DNA of 64,000 nucleotides from Thinopyrum elongatum. Taxonomy: Eukaryota > Streptophyta > Magnoliopsida > Poales > Poaceae. The notes under the pieces were generated by a model. That model searched no databases. It was not told where the DNA came from and saw nothing but the letters and a program-made list of their open reading frames with translations. This document shows, one piece after another, positions 1 through 11,158 of the stretch. The stretch is taken from positions 290,008,395 through 290,072,394 of the forward strand of contig CM022298.1 in NCBI GenBank assembly GCA_011799875.1, given 5' to 3'. Numbering within the stretch: position 1 is the first letter of the stretch; the number at the start of each line of letters is the position of its first letter. The position numbers were made by a program, and so were the translations under genes.

Positions 1-305
1 GGGGAAATTTAACAATCTGATCTCATGCTTAGGTACATATCAATGGACGTACCTCTTTGAAGAGGGAGGGGGCTTGGCAGCACCCCCTGTTTCCTTTCGT
101 TTCGAACGATTGCCCTGCGTAGAGGCCGCTCTTGAGGGAGTGCGGCTTGCCGAGCGCCGATCCTATAAAGTACAGTTTAGTGTAACGGATAAGGTGCAAA
201 TAGGGGCCTCTTTTTTGAGGAGGCTTTTCAAATACTTACAATGGAGAAAGGGTAAAGGCGGGTGTAGTCGGCCGTAATAGCCACTTCCGAACCGTCAAGG
301 CTCAC

Positions 306-1317
306 CTAATAAAATACTCCATCATCGAATTCTATGTATATATCCGGATCCTCGCAAAAGCCGGAGTCTTCGTTGCGAGCATGATCCTCTAGCTGCGGGG
401 AGGGACAATGAGTGTCCTCCACCATTTTCCTCCATGACTGTTTTAACAACAAGAACAATTTGATTAGCACGCCTCGATAAAAAACAGTGCTAATAATCAA
501 AAACTTACCCATTCAATGGGGTTGTACATGGAAAAGTCTTCTCGGCAGTTTAAGCGGAAGAAGTCTTCTTTCTCCCCCTTATACAGACCGGCCAGGATCA
601 TAGCCAGTTCGACCGGGGTATCCAGGCCCTTACGTCTGTAATGAGATGCGTCATCCTCTCTGTTGTAACACCATAAAGGGGTCACTCTGGACTGGAGAGG
701 CTGAATACATCACCTTATCGCGATGGCCATAACTTCAATTATCGAAAGCCCGAAATGAGCAAGTACTCTGACCTTGCTGACCAACCTCTTCACTTCCGTA
801 GTGTCTTCTTCCTTGGGACTACGGGGGCGCTAATTAAGGCGTTTCTTCAAAGGAGCACTGGAGAATTCGGGGAGGCGCGCCGAACTGGGTCCGGAAGGGG
901 AATGTCCTCAATATAAAACCATTCCGAAGACCATTCTTGGGATGCCTCCTTGGGAGTTCCGATTGGGTAACCTGATCCAGCTATGCGCCATACTTCGGCG
1001 CAGCCCACTTCGAATATGGAACCCCCTCGATGGCGAGGAACAAGGCAAAAGAACTTTCTCCATAGTTCAAAATGAGCCTCGCAGCCCAGAAACAGTTCAC
1101 AAAGAGCAACAAAACCCGAGATGTGCAGAATAGAACCTGGAGTGAGATTGTGTAGCTGGATCCCGTAGAATTCTAACAGTCCCCTGAGAAAGGGGTGGAT
1201 TGGGAATCCTAAGCCCCGCAGAAGAAACAAAACGAAGCACACCCTCTCCTCCTTGTTGGGGTTGGGGAAATTTTCTGCTAGCACATCATTGCCGATCGAG
1301 GCTAATGCCGCTCGCAC
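306..1317 (-). pseudogene. Antisense Transposase_28-type (PF04195) gene remnant
   Basis: Minus-strand frames read as a plant putative gypsy-type transposon protein. The frame at 1317-847 (156 codons) carries the family hallmark around LRGLGFPIHPFLRGLLEFY, followed by a conserved hydrophobic block and an FFCL segment. After a degenerate gap, 685-497 and 512-306 give a C-terminal part rich in acidic residues that ends in IYIEFDDGVFY and a stop. The gene runs opposite to its retrotransposon. Function is unknown; despite the Pfam name it is not a shown transposase. The frame breaks between the pieces may be introns or decay. A related and better preserved gene lies at 35638-39577. Confidence 0.65.
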
Positions 1318-1752
1318 AGAGATTAGATCTGTGGGAGGGAGATATCCCTATGTCTGAAGTCGACTCAACTGAAGATGAGACACTGAGCAGCTCTGCCAAT
1401 TACCCTCTTGAGGGCGCGAAGAAGAGCTGGGAGTGCTAGCCATGTTTTGAAGTTTTTCGTGGCTGGTCTGGATGTTCTCTGCGCGATGTGGATGGCATTT
1501 GGGGATCTAGCCTCTTTATATAGGCGCCGTCCCTGTGTGGTCAGGGGTGTATCTATAAAAAATTATTATGGACCGTTCGCATTCGCCCGGCGTGTGGGAA
1601 TCGAGGCGACGACAGGGAGGAATTATACAGGTAGAACGTGAAGGTCAGGGCCGGACTGTCATCAATCCGAAGTATGGAGAAGAACCCGCCTTGCAAAGCC
1701 GAAGACATAAGCCGAATACTACGTCGTCATTGAAGGCAAGTTCGGGGGCTAC

Positions 1753-2225
1753 TGAGTGAGTCCTGGATTAGGGGGTCCTCGGGTGTCCGGTCTATTTGAT
1801 ATGGGCCGAACTGATGGGTCGTGAAGATAAAAACAGAAGACTACCCCCCGTGTTCGGGTAGGACTCCTGTATGCGTGGACTGCAAGTTTGGTGTCCGGAT
1901 GTACTATTCCTTCCTCTGCAAACCGACTCTGTACAACCCTAGATCCCTCTGGTGTGTATATAAATCGGAGGGTTTAGTCCGTAGAGGCTATCAGAATTCT
2001 CATAGGCTAGACAGCTAGGGTTTAGCCATTACGATCTCGAGGTAGATCAACTCTTGTATCCCCTATACTCATCAAATATAATCAAGAAGGACGTAGGGTT
2101 TTACCTCCTTTAAGAGGGCCCGAACCTGGGTAAACATCGTGTCCCCATCGTCCCTTGTTACCATTGATCCTCAAACACACAGTTCGGGACCCCCTACCCA
2201 AGATCCGCCAGTTTTGACACCGACA
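1753..2225 (+). repeat. 3' LTR of the Fatima-like element
   Basis: It begins TGAGTGAGTCC after a polypurine tract and ends GACACCGACA. A TATA-like box (TATATAAA) lies at 1957-1964. Further on, at 2091-2134, is the block GTAGGGTTTTAC followed by GGCCCGAACCTGGGTAAA, which also occurs in the LTRs of elements A and B. This places promoter and downstream region within a 473-bp LTR. Confidence 0.8.
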
Positions 2226-3043
2226 GCGTGGCTCCCTCGACGGCCTGGTACGGCCCATCTACAAGACCGCCAAGACAAGACCCTCGGGAGGCCCCCTGGC
2301 CTCGCGAGGCGGACGGCGCCAAGACCTCTGGAGGGAGCAGCCTCCCCAGGCTGCCTCTCGAGGAGCGGAGATTTCTATGCAGGTACCAGCCTCATGAGGC
2401 TGCGATGACGCAAGCCATGACGACCAAGGCCAGGCGGGCGCCAGCGGGCACAGAGGAGGCAGTTTCCTCTTTGGTGCTAAGGAGGCAAGGACAGGCGTGG
2501 GTTCCCGAGGAATCTACCAAAGGTTTCCATTCCGGTGCTACAAGACCAAGACCACCAGCACGGCAGGACGGATGTCATCGCCGAGCCCACCGCTACGTCA
2601 CGACCAGAAGCTTTGCACGCAAAGACCACCTTTCGTCAGGATAAGATGTACTACTTGTCCCCTTTCAAATTGGCCACTGTGGGATCCCTTCCCGCCTATG
2701 TTTTGGGGGAAGAGGACCGAGGCCACTATAAAGATAGGTTAGCCACCACCATAGAACGGGTCGACTCATTCTCACCCCCGAGCCCTCGCAAGGTGGTTCA
2801 TCCTCTGTACTTGTTCATCCTCAGCCCCCCGTGAGGCCACTCCACCACAAAGCAGGAGTAGGGTTTTACACCGCAAGGTGGCCCGAACCTGGGTAAACTG
2901 CCGTGTTCATCTTCTTCCTTGTTCACGCGAATCCGGCTAGGCTAGGCTGTGGGGCGACGAGTTGGTAGGCTTGAGAGGTTGAGTTCTTCGCACACGCCCC
3001 AGAGTTCGAACCTTCTTGGGTCCGCGGAGCCCTGAATCCGACA
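2226..3043 (+). repeat. 5' LTR of element A, missing its first 52 bp
   Basis: It aligns without net gaps to the 3' LTR from position 14015 on and ends GAATCCGACA. Its first 52 bp are absent because the Fatima-like element joins here. A TATA-like TATAAAG lies at 2727-2733, and the GTAGGGTTTTAC...CCTGGGTAAA block at 2851-2897. Confidence 0.85.
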
Positions 3044-3064
3044 TTTGGCGCGCCAGGTAGGGGT
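3044..3064 (+). other. Primer-binding-site region of element A
   Basis: Directly after the LTR stands TTTGGCGCGCCAGGTAGGGG. The same 20-mer follows the 5' LTR of element B at about 34459. Its position is that of the minus-strand primer site; I cannot assign the tRNA with certainty. Confidence 0.55.
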
Positions 3065-3233
3065 GTGTCAAAGCTCTGCCTCTTCACCAACCGTGCTCCA
3101 CCCGTGTTTCGTGGTTCCCATGGCCGGCGCTGTCCCACCCGTCAGGCCGCCGGGTGCTTGCAGAGGCGCCGCGGGCCACCGAGCCTTTACCCCTGGCCTG
3201 CGACGGGTGTAGTGGCCACAGAAGTTCAGGCCG

Positions 3234-5693
3234 GTGTTGCCCCCGCAGTACGATGACGCGGCGGACCACGAGGAGTTCCTCCGGTTGTACGCGCATGCCA
3301 TCTGGGCGGCAGGCGGCGACGACAAGGTCATGGCGAGCTGGCTCCCTATGGCCCTCACAGGCGTGCCACGCACCTGGATGCTCAGCCTGCCAGAGTCTTT
3401 GGTGGCCTCCTGGGAGGAGTTGCGCGGCCTGTTCGTTGCGCGCTTTGCGGCGTCGGCGCCCCACGTTGTCGCGTCCATCCTCGGCGGCTCGCAGGCGCCA
3501 GCCTCGGGCCGCCACATCAAGCAGCTCCTCCATCGGGTGGGGGCTGCTCGGCCGTGGCAGAGGGCTCCTCTAGGCCGTTCAGCGCCTGAGACCGACATCA
3601 CCTTCGACTCCAGGGATCACCCCAGGACCACGGTCGGCGCCAGCGCGCTCCCCAATGTCGCGGTCACCAGGACCCTCATCGATGGCGGAGCTGGCCTCAA
3701 CATCCTCTCCGTGGAAGCCTTCGACCTGCTTCAAGTGCCCTACGACCAGCTCGCGCCCACCAGGCCCTTCTCGGGGGTGGTCGACGGCTCCACCACCCCC
3801 TTGGGGCAGATACGCCTCCCAGTCACTTTTGGCACACGCTACAACTACCGCACCGAGCTCATCGACTTCGACGTCGCCCACATCGGCCTCCCGTACAATG
3901 CCATCCTCGGGTATCCAGCCCTTGCCAAGTTCATGGCAGCGACGCACCCCGGCTACAACGTCGTCAAGATGCCTGGAAGCAGCGGCATCATCACCGTGGT
4001 GGGGGACACCAAAGATGCACTCTTGGCCCTCAAGCTCGCTTTCAAGGCCACAGCAGCCATGCAGCCAGGCACTCGGGACGCTCCAGAGATCCCCGAGGCC
4101 GCGCCCGCAAAGAAGAAGCAATTGTTCTCCCAAGATCGGGCCGAGACAAAGCAGGTGCCCGTCGATGACGGAGGTTCAGGCCCCACCTTCACCATAGGCG
4201 CTGGCCTCCCTCCAGATCAGGAAGAGGTGCTGGTCGGCTTCCTCCGTGCGAACAAGGATGTGTTTGCATGGGAGGCGACATACTTGGTCGGTGTCCCGCG
4301 GGATGTGATCGAACACCATTTGATGGTGTGCCCCAGTGCGCGCCCGGTGAAGCAGAAGGCGCAGTGGCAAGCCCAAGAGAAGCAGTCGTTCATCGTCCAG
4401 GAGGTCCGCAAGCTGGAAGAAGCCGGTGTCATTCGGGAAGTGCAGCACCCGGATTGGCTGGCCAACCCGGTCATCGTCCCCAAGAAGGGCGGGAAGGAGC
4501 ACATGTGCGTTGACTTCACCAGCCTCAACAATGCGTTCCCTCAGGACCCGTTCCCTGTTTCGCGCATCGATCAAATCGTTGACTCCACCACCGAGTGTGA
4601 CCTGCTATGCTTCCTGGACGCCTTCTTGGGCTACCACCAGATCAAGATGGCGATGCAGGATGTCGAGAAGACAGCCTTCCTTTCCCCGTGCGGGGTGTAC
4701 TGCTACACCTGCATGCCCTTTGGGCTGCGGAATGCCGGCCCGACCTTCCAGCGATTGATGCACATCGCTCTGGGCCGGCAGCTCGGGAGGAACGCCGAGG
4801 CGTACGTCGACGACATAGTGGTCAAGTCATGGGAGGCAAGGACCCTTGTCGAAGACCTGGAAGAAACGTTCGCCAACCTGCGCAAGGTAAACCTGCGGCT
4901 CAACCCGGAGAAGTGCGTGTTCGGTGTCCCATCCGGCAAGCTGCTGGGGTTCCTGGTATCGCACAGAGGGATCGAAGCTAACCCCGAGAAGGTCAAGGTG
5001 ATAGAAAGGATGAGCCCGCCACAGACCCTCAAGGAGATGCAGAAGCTCACGGGCTGCGTTACCTCACTGGGGCGTTTCATCTCCAAGCTTGGCAAGCACG
5101 CCCTCCCGTTTTTCAAGCTGATGAAAAAGAAGGGCCCCTTCGAGTGGACCCCAGAGGCTGAGGCGGCTTTCCAAGACCTCAAGAGGTACCTCATGAGCCC
5201 GCCGGTGATGGTGGCACCTTGCCCTCTTGAGCCCTTGGTGCTTTACCTGGCCGCCACGCCTCACTCGGCTAGCGCGGCACTCGTGGCGGTCCGGAAGGAG
5301 CGAGCGGGTGCGGGTGCGCAGCATAGCGCCCCGCGTACAGTCACGCCATCGACACCTCAGGATGGCGCTCCTGAGGCCTCAACCACTCCATCGGACTGCA
5401 AAGCTCTTGAGACCCCCTCGTCCCAAGTGGAGCGGGACGTCGTCGACGCCTCTTTCCTCATCGAGCACCCGGTGTACTTCATCAGCACGGTGCTGCGTGA
5501 CGCGCGCGCACGCTACCCCATGCCGCAAAAGCTCCTGCTTGCACTCCTCGTCGCCTCTAGGAAACTGCACCACTATTTCCAAGGCCACCCCATCAAGGTC
5601 ATCTCCGCATACCCCTGGAGAAGGTGCTCCGTAGCCCCAATGCCGCAGGAAGGGTTGCTGAGTGGAACATCGAGCTACAAGCGTTCCAGCTGA
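3234..5693 (+). pseudogene. Gag-protease-reverse transcriptase of element A (819 codons, truncated)
   Basis: The open frame starts inside gag: about residues 22-75 match the retrotransposon gag core (MASWLPMALTGVPRTWMLSLP). Gag then runs almost at once into the protease (DGG triad at residue 150, IDGGAGLNIL), so the gag C-terminus and nucleocapsid are deleted. Reverse transcriptase spans about 370-620 with CFLDAFLGYHQI, the PFGL block and a YVDD catalytic centre at 524-527. The thumb and connection follow (LTGCVTSLGRFISKLGKHAL). The frame is lost at 5693 just before RNase H, next to a local tandem duplication. The protein would have been the capsid, processing and cDNA-synthesis part of a Gypsy polyprotein. 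A long minus-strand frame here is a shadow. Confidence 0.85.
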
Positions 5694-6294
5694 AGGTCAG
5701 CACCACTGGGGCTACGAGGAGGTGGCTCAAGCATCAAGGGCGCGACCCTCGCTGACTTCATCCCCTGGAGAAGGTGGCTCAAGCATCAAGGGCGTGGCCC
5801 TCGCTGACTTCGTGGCAGAATGGACGGATGCCCCTGACCGGGGGATGGGCGAAGATCGGTCCTTCGCGCCCGGAGACGAGGCGCCCGATGGCTGGGTCAT
5901 GTACTTCAACGGCGCATTTGCACGGTAGGGCGCGGGGGCTGGAGCCGTGCTCATCTCGCAGACCCAGGATAAGCTATACTACGCTGTGCAGCTCTGCTTT
6001 CAGCATGGCGAGAAGGTCTCCAACAACATCACGGAGTACGAGGGCCTGATCGCTGGCCTCAGGGCCACGGCGGCCCTGGGGCTCAAGCATCTCACTATCA
6101 AGGGCGACTCTCAGCTCCTCGTCAACTTCTCCAACAAGGAATATAAGCCTAGGGACGAGCACATGGAGGCATACTTAGAAGAGGTACGCAAAATTGAAAA
6201 ATGCTTCTTGGGCTTGGAATTGCAGCACGTCCCGCATGGCATGAACAAGGAGGCGGACAATATCGCCAAGAGGGCGTCCCGACGCAAGCCCTAG
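5662..6294 (+). pseudogene. RNase H domain of element A, interrupted by TAG
   Basis: This frame continues the polyprotein after the frameshift near 5690. A segment reading GGSSIKG.ALADF is duplicated in tandem (about 5718-5766 and 5772-5818). RNase H starts at MYFNGAFA, where the family has YFDG: the first catalytic aspartate is asparagine (codon 5908-5910). A TAG interrupts at 5926-5928. Beyond it are the glutamate of NITEYEGL, the aspartate of KGDSQLLV and the last aspartate of NKEADNIAKRA. The enzyme would remove RNA from the RNA-DNA hybrid; the changed residue and the stop make it inactive. Confidence 0.8.
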
Positions 6295-6539
6295 AAGCCT
6301 GGCGTCTTCGAGGAGAGGCTCTTCAAACCGTCGGCAGCCCCCCCCCCCCCGCTATAGGCCCAACGCTGCTTCAGGAGGAGCCGCCCCAGGCCCCCTCCTT
6401 AGGAGCCCCGGCCTGTGGCCCTACCTCAGGGGTCCGCCTGCTCCTGGTGCTGGAACCTCAGGAGGGTTGCTGGACCGAAGAGTTCAAGGCGTACCTGCTC
6501 CGCGGCACCCTGCAGGAGAAGGAGGAAGACGCGGAACGC

Positions 6540-7708
6540 GTGGCCCATTAGGCCACCGCTTATTGCTTGCAGGACGGCGAGCTCTACCGAAGGTGTCCCA
6601 AAGACGTCTTGCTGTGATGCACATCCAAGGAGCAAGGGCGAGAATTGTTGGCTAACATCCACGGTGGGGATTGCGGGCACCATTCTTCATCACGCACCCT
6701 CGTGGGCAAGGTATTCCTCAACGGGTTCTACTGGCCCATGGCGCTCAATGATGCCACCGAGCTGGTGTGATCCTGTGTGGCCTGCCAGTTCCACGCCAAA
6801 TAGATCCACCAGCCCGCCCAGGGCCTCCAGACCATCCCGCTCTCGTGGCCATTCGCGGTCTGGGGCTGGGCATCCTGGGCCCGTTCCCCCGAGCGGCCAG
6901 GGGCTATCGCTACCTCTACGTCGCCATCGACAAATTCACCAAGTGGGCGGAGGTGGAGCCCGTGCGCACCATTCCTGCTGGCTCAGCCGTCAAGTTCATC
7001 AAGGGCCTCGTGAGCCGTTTCAGAGTCCTCAACCGTATTATCACTGACAATGGCTCTCAGTTCACAAGCAATCTCTTCAAGACATATTGTGCTAACCTTG
7101 GAACACAAATATGTTACGCTTCAGTGGCACACCCACGGAGCAACGGCCAGGCCGAACGCGCCAACGCGGAAGTCCTGAGGGGCCTCAAGACAAGGAGCTT
7201 CAAGAAGAAGCTTGAGGCATGCGACAGGGGTTGGCTCGGTGAGCTTTAGTCCGTGTTGTGGTCCATCCGCACTACCGCGACTAAGCCCACCGGTGAGACC
7301 CCGTTCTTCCTCGTCTACGGGGCTGAGGCCGTCCTCCCACACGAGGTCAAACATCGCTCCCCGCGGGTCTTGGCGTTTGACAAGGCACGCCAGGACGCCT
7401 CGCGGGGGACAGATCTCGTGCTCGGGGAGGAGGGCCACTGCCAAGCCTCGCTCCATGCCGCGAGGTACCAGCAGGCGCTGCGGCGGTATCACTGCCGCAG
7501 CGTCCGCTCCAGGACCCTCGAGGTGGGTGACCCTGTCCTGAGGCGGGTGCTCTCCAGGGAGGGGCTTCACAAGCTCTCGCCTATGTGGGAGGGCCCATTC
7601 AGGATCGCCCGTGTCTCCAGGCCTGGCGCCGCGCGCCTCGAGACACAGGACGGGGTCCCCATCCAGAATGCCTGGAACATCCAGCACCTCCGGAAGTTCT
7701 ACCCGTGA
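6540..7708 (+). pseudogene. Integrase of element A, several stops and a frameshift
   Basis: The zinc-binding region (about 6600-6800) is recognisable only in pieces, with stops near 6768 and 6799. The catalytic core is readable from GPFPRAARGYRYLYVAIDKF through ITDNGSQFTS to HPRSNGQAERANAE, giving the second aspartate and the glutamate. The first aspartate, normally in LDILGPF, is replaced by glycine beside a one-base loss near 6866-6870. A TAG at 7247-7249 splits the core from the C-terminal domain, which ends with WEGPFRI and NAWNIQHLRKFYP. The frame ends at 7708. The enzyme would have inserted the element's cDNA. Confidence 0.85.
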
Positions 7709-7820
7709 TACTCTCACATAATAATGAGTGGGGCTATACATGCCCTGGAGTCTCCTGAGCGCCGCCCTAGGGCCTCACGGGGGCTCCCACTCACATCCAA
7801 GTGGAAGCCCCATGCTCCGC
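7709..7820 (+). other. Non-coding spacer after integrase of element A
   Basis: Post-integrase spacer. It holds the phrase GTGGAAGCCCCATGCTCCGC (7801-7820), whose last five bases are the target duplication of the solo LTR; a second copy of this phrase occurs at about 11852 after the insertion. Confidence 0.5.
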
Positions 7821-10128
7821 TGTAACGCCCCGATAATCATGCTATAGTAAACTCCTGCTAATGACTGCCAAGTCATCACAATTATCTTGTTAATCATCAC
7901 TTCGTTCCAAATCAAACTCAAACTCAAATTCAAAAGGCATGTCAAATTATTTTCTTCAAAAATTAAAAGTCAAAAATGTTCGTTGGGGTGCAAATATTCG
8001 CTAACTAATTGTCAAGTAGAAAACAACATCATTTGACTCACCATTTAATTCCGGGGAAATATAAAGTGGTCCAATAGCTACCAAAATAGCCAATTCAAAA
8101 TACATAAATGTTTATGTATTTCCAATTAACTTGAAACTTTGTGGGCCTCTCGAAAATTATGACTAATGACCATGTGTCAAATATCTTTGTCAGAAAAGTT
8201 CAATTGCTATTTGTTTTAAATACAAAACAGTGAGGAAATTATAAAACAGAAAATAAACAAAAGAAAAACAAAAGGTAAAATAAAAATAAAACAGAAAGCC
8301 CCTGATGGGCCTTGGCCCAGCTGGCCACTGTTAGCCGGGCCGGCCCACCTGGCCCAACCGCCCCCCTCACTCCTTGGCCTATATGGCCCCTACCCTCCCA
8401 CCGAACCCTAACCTAACCTCTCGCTCCCTCTCCCTCTCCCCCTCTGTTTGCTCGCCGCCGCGTCGTCGTCGTCATCGTCGTCACGGTCGACCCGAGCCAC
8501 GAGGGGCGTCCAGGAGCACCAGCGCGGTCGTCCTCGTCGCCCTCGTCGCTGGACCGAAGCTGGGGAGCCCCCTCCGTGCCGCCCGTACCTGATCCCCTTC
8601 GCCCGTCGCCGCCACTGCCCGACGCCGTGCGCGCCGCCCCGACCAGCTCCGGCCTCCCCAAACTCGCCCTCCGCCTCCCTGTGAGCCTCGTCCTCCGCCC
8701 CATCCGTTCCACCCTTCCTCCCGTTGCCATAGTTCGTCGTGGCCTGAGCTCCGCTCGCCGCGCCCGACGCGCCTCCGCGCGCACTCGCCCTCGCGTCACT
8801 GCGCGCTCTCGCGACCGCGTCATACTCGCCTGCACCCTGCCCGCGCCCTGCTCGTCCGGGCCGCACCCTGGCCGTGCCTCACGCGTGCTTGCATGCCCGC
8901 GGACTGCGCCCTGCTCCTGCCGCCCCGCTGCGCCCGCGCGCCTCCGCCCCTGTGCCGCCTCTGCCTGCCACGACCGGCCGGCGGGCCTCGCCGCCGACCA
9001 CGCGCCCGGCGCTGGCGCCCCGGCTCACACACGTGCCCTTGCCTCGTTCGGGCAGGCGCCCATGCCCACGCCCCTGCCCGTTAACGCCCGCCCCGGCTGG
9101 CCTCTATGCCACTGACCGTGGGGCCCAACCCCCTTTAAAAAAAGGTTAAGATTTTAAAAAAATATAATAAAAATAATTAGTTAATTAATTAATTAGGTAA
9201 TTAATTAAATTAAATTAACCTTGCTTAATTACCCTAATGAACTAGATTAGTTAATTTAAACCTGTTTAATTAACTAAGTCATTGACAGATGGGCCCCATG
9301 CACCAGGTTTGACTTAGTCAACCTGTTGACTTGCTGACATCACCATGACATCATGCTGATGCAATAACTCCATTTAGTTTATAATAATTCAGAAAATGTT
9401 TAAAACTTCATAAAATCATATAAAATAATCCGTAGCTCAGATCGAAAAACTTTGTACATGAAAGTTGCTCAGAATTTCAAGACGAATCCGAATACGCGGT
9501 CCGTTCGTCCGTCACACATTCCTAACTATCCGAACATGGAACCGTTCCCCTCCGGTCATCTGTTTGACAAATGTCCGAAATCGGGAAAACATTCCCGGAT
9601 GGATTCCCCCTTCCTCGGTGATGTGCAACCATACGTTAGGACACACCCGGCACTGCATATTGTCATGTCGTACATTGTGTTGCTCATATTTGCTGTGTAT
9701 TTATACTATTTCCTCCCCCTCTTCTCTCTCGTTAGACCCCGACGCAGTTCCCGGTACCGACGCAGCTTCAGAGCCCGACGCCACCGTTGACAACCTTGCC
9801 TTTGCCAGAGCAATCAGGCAAGCACCCCCCTTTTGAGCATACCGATATCGCCTATTCTTTCCCTCTCATGCTTGCATTAGAAATGTTGCTGCTACTGCTT
9901 TACCTATTCTGATGCATAGCCTATTTATTGTAACCTGCTATTGAAACCTTACCTGCTTATCCTAAACTGTCTTGTATAGGCTGGGTGGAGACCTATCAGT
10001 GACCCCACTTGTCCCGACTGCCCCGCTGGATTATCAGAAGACCCGATCAACGGGATCGTAGACCAGGCCCTAGCACCGCACATCACCCCCTTAGTTGTAA
10101 CGACACTGCAGCGTTACTATCGAGTGCC

Positions 10129-10331
10129 GAGGGTGATACCTCATGTAGCACTTCTGATGTTAACTCTGTAGAGTAGCTAATCGGTCGTGGTCATCGAGGG
10201 TGATTCCTCCTTCTCCACTTTCGATAACGACGCTGTCGTGCAACACCTCAAGTGTGAACCCAACGAGGGTGATTCCTCCGAGTTCACCTTGACGGATACA
10301 TCGAGTAGGAATCCAACGAGGGTGATACCTC
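10129..10331 (+). repeat. Four copies of GAGGGTGATTCCTC-type motif
   Basis: Copies at 10129, 10196, 10265 and 10318 read GAGGGTGAT(A/T)CCTC. The GAGG and CCTC ends are complementary, giving a short stem with a 6-base loop. The same series occurs in reverse in the related LTR at 42447-42645. Confidence 0.7.
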
Positions 10332-11030
10332 GGATTCCCCTGATGTTATGGACACACGGATACTTGGACTGTACTATTGTTACTTGGAAAGGCGGGTCGA
10401 CCCTGAGGGGTACCCGCGTGTGATGTGAAGATGGGTTGCCTGGATGGTGCCCGAGTGAGAATACGAGGCGTGGCCGGGCATTCTTAGCCCTTGCCGCAAG
10501 TCCTCGATATGGGGCGACGGGGTGACATCGATCGTGAGTCTCTGCTCGTTACCGCACTCCCAAGGTACTAACGGTTTGGATATGTGATCTGAGTGGGCCT
10601 CTGGCCCAATAGCACTAAGCAACACGCGGGAATAAATATGGGTACTCTGCATCGTATGCATCAGCCGAAAGCTTTGTCAGACGTCCAGTTCAGCATGGCG
10701 GCACGGACGGACCGGCGCCATCCTGTAGTGTTGGTGCCTGGCTTCACCGTGTGCGCAACGACCCGGAGTGCATAGGGCGATGGCCCAAGACCTCTGAGTG
10801 CTTAGGATGTAGACCGGCGGGGACCTCTATGCTGAGCTTTAGGTAGGGCTGCGGTGTGCCGTTTGGCCGAGGCCGGGCATGACCCAGAAAGTGTGTCCGG
10901 CCGGAGTTAAGCGAGCGTGGTGGGTAAGTTGGTGCACCCCTGCAGGTAAGAACTAATCTATGCATAACCGGATCCTCGGTAACGGACACTCGGAGTTGTA
11001 TCCCGATCGATACAGCTAGAATTGGATACT

Positions 11031-11158
11031 ATGGCCCTGGGATTGCTTCTCGCAGGGAGTTGAGAAGGGATCTCTGGACGAGGTTGATGACTGTATGGCT
11101 CTGGGATTGCTTTCTCGCAGGGAGTCGAGAAAGGATCTCTGGGTGAGGTTGAGACTTA
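11031..11158 (+). repeat. Tandem duplication of a 64-bp unit in the solo LTR
   Basis: Units 11031-11094 and 11095-11158 both start ATGGC(C/T)CTGGGATTGC and contain CTCGCAGGGAGT, with a few base differences. No function is evident. Confidence 0.75.

Larger units (their letters stand above)
1..2225 (+). mobile_element. 3' portion of a Fatima-like Ty3/Gypsy retrotransposon
   Basis: The segment ends in a complete 3' LTR (1753-2225) preceded by a purine-rich tract (GGGGGCTAC just before 1753). Its only recognisable coding sequence lies on the minus strand, an arrangement known from grass RIRE2/Tat-like Gypsy elements with extra antisense ORFs. The 5' LTR and any sense-strand gag-pol lie outside the window. 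The LTR butts directly onto the broken 5' LTR of the next element at 2226, so this copy probably inserted into that LTR. The name Fatima-like rests on my memory of the LTR start (TGAG..AGTCCTGGATTAGG). Confidence 0.75.

Noticed and set aside
3068..4197. Long minus-strand and alternate-frame ORFs over gag-protease
   Set aside because: Shadows of the GC-rich plus-strand gag-protease-RT frame; no motif on the opposite strand.
8374..9149. Several overlapping proline/arginine/alanine-rich open frames on both strands
   Set aside because: They lie in the GC-rich block of a solo LTR, are open on both strands at once and show no domain; length is explained by base composition.
9150..9260. AT-rich TTAATTAA tract as replication origin or matrix attachment site
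   Set aside because: Only base composition supports it.
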